Source: an uncultured bacterium (GTDB lineage: Bacteria; Chloroflexota; Anaerolineae; JACIWP01). Taken from it: 6,373 nucleotides of DNA. The stretch is taken from NCBI GenBank assembly GCA_903872005.1, contig CAIQJD010000421.1, positions 1 to 6,373 on the forward strand, written 5' to 3'. The notes beneath the pieces were generated by a model that worked only from the letters and a program-made list of their open reading frames with translations, was not told where the DNA came from and made no database searches. The position numbers were made by a program, and so were the translations under genes. Shown one piece after another: positions 5,741 through 6,373 of the stretch. Position 1 is the first letter of the stretch. Each line of letters begins with the position of its first letter.

Positions 5741-6373
5741 CTACCGCGCATCCAAAACCTCGCGCACCTTGCGCGCCAACGTCTCCGGCACGAAAGGCTT
5801 CTGTAAGAAGGACGACTCCGGCAGCGCATCCCGGCCGCCGGCCGCCAGGTCCGTGGAGTAGCCAGACACGAAGAGCACCTTCACGGCGGGCCGCGTCAGG
5901 CGCACCTCTTCGGCCAGGCGCGGCCCGCCCATCTGCGGCATCACCACATCGGTGAGGAGCAGATGGATCTCGCCGGCGTGTTCGCCGGCGACGCGCAGCC
6001 CTTCGTCGCCATTCGTTGCCTGCAACGTCCGATAGCCCTGGCGCTGCAAGGTTCGCAAGACAATATCGCGCACGACGACATCGTCTTCCACAACCAGCAC
6101 CGTCTCTGTGCCGCGCGGCCAGACCAATGTGGACGCGCCATCCTCGCGTTGCGCCTCACCCTCGATGCGCGGCAGATAGATGTCGAAGCGCGTCCCCACG
6201 CCCGGCTCGCTCTCACACACGATGCCGCCGCCGTGCTGCTTGACAATGCCATACACCGTCGCCAGCCCCAGGCCAGTACCTTTACCCACCTCTTTGGTCG
6301 TGAAGAACGGTTCGAAGATATGCGCTCTGATCTCCGGGGTCATGCCAACCCCCGTATCGCTCACGCGCAGCAG
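5741..6373 (-). CDS. Hybrid sensor histidine kinase, C-terminal part (5' end cut by window)
   Basis: The last 210 residues of a hybrid two-component kinase; the frame is open to the right edge. Residues 1-69 are the end of the HATPase domain: G1 box DTGVGM (6-11), F box FEPFFTTK (20-27), G2 box GTGLGL (32-37) and the final GTRFDIYLP strand. After a linker of about 20 residues comes a receiver domain (91-207) with acidic pocket EDD (96-98), phospho-acceptor D142 in LLLTDVVMP, S170 in LFVSGY and K192 in QKPF, so all conserved receiver residues are present. The N-box, dimerisation/His domain and sensor domains lie outside the window, so the signal cannot be named. The receiver has no output domain after it, so phosphate is probably relayed or used for self-control. 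An apparent GTG start at 6364 is internal to the DTGVGM strand and is not a real start. Confidence 0.93.
   Translation of the reverse strand: MLRVSDTGVGMTPEIRAHIFEPFFTTKEVGKGTGLGLATVYGIVKQHGGGIVCESEPGVGTRFDIYLPRIEGEAQREDGASTLVWPRGTETVLVVEDDVVVRDIVLRTLQRQGYRTLQATNGDEGLRVAGEHAGEIHLLLTDVVMPQMGGPRLAEEVRLTRPAVKVLFVSGYSTDLAAGGRDALPESSFLQKPFVPETLARKVREVLDAR

Noticed and set aside
5741..6364. Stand-alone response regulator starting at GTG 6364
   Set aside because: The frame stays open to the window edge and that GTG encodes Val within the HATPase G1 strand, so the gene is a truncated hybrid kinase.
1..6373. CRISPR array, tRNA/rRNA, insertion sequence or phage genes
   Set aside because: No direct-repeat/spacer periodicity, tRNA-like cloverleaf, transposase motif or terminal inverted repeat was seen on either strand.

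Overview
The window is GC-rich, densely coding DNA. The mix of genes suggests a member of the Chloroflexota (Anaerolineae/Caldilineae-like): a NACHT NTPase fused to a formylglycine-generating-enzyme (FGE)-sulfatase domain, a small nucleotidyltransferase module, a non-pyrrolysine MttB-family methyltransferase and a hybrid histidine kinase. The taxonomy is inferred from gene content and composition; there is no marker gene.

Layout: (1) 1-3440, minus strand, is a two-gene operon. A strong-looking promoter (TTGACG, 17 bp, TATACT at 3411-3439), whose spacer is filled by a perfect 18-bp palindrome, drives a 167-aa protein of unknown family (2856-3359). After 48 bp follows a large STAND NTPase (2807 down to the window edge, at least 935 aa, 3' end missing) with a short N-terminal motif, a NACHT domain, a helical region and a C-terminal FGE-sulfatase domain. 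(2) 3511-4183, plus strand, diverges from that operon. A consensus TATAAT leads into a 75-aa hypothetical protein (3538-3765), which overlaps by 59 nt a 158-aa nucleotidyltransferase-fold protein (3707-4183) of the kind found in AbiEii/MNT-like toxin-antitoxin modules. (3) 4195-5655, minus strand, is a complete MttB/trimethylamine-methyltransferase-family gene whose stop is 11 bp from the convergent nucleotidyltransferase stop. (4) 5741-6373, minus strand, is the C-terminal end of a hybrid histidine kinase (HATPase plus receiver) running in from the right edge.

The most interesting signal is a 19-residue motif of the form TG-x10-INTG-[VLI]-[QS]-[IV]. It occurs twice in the 167-aa protein and once at the N-terminus of the adjacent NACHT protein. 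Two copies in a small protein and one copy at the N-terminus of a neighbouring NLR-like NTPase is the same arrangement as fungal HET-S/NWD2 and bacterial BASS amyloid-signalling pairs. The small protein also ends in a helical segment with a hydrophobic C-terminus. The pair is therefore a candidate NLR/effector (or NLR/adaptor) conflict system that signals by templated motif assembly. The motif repetition is seen directly; the mechanism is inference.

The nucleotidyltransferase module fires divergently from the same 178-bp intergenic region, so 1-4183 may be a small defence island. The methyltransferase and kinase genes look like ordinary metabolic and signalling genes next to it.
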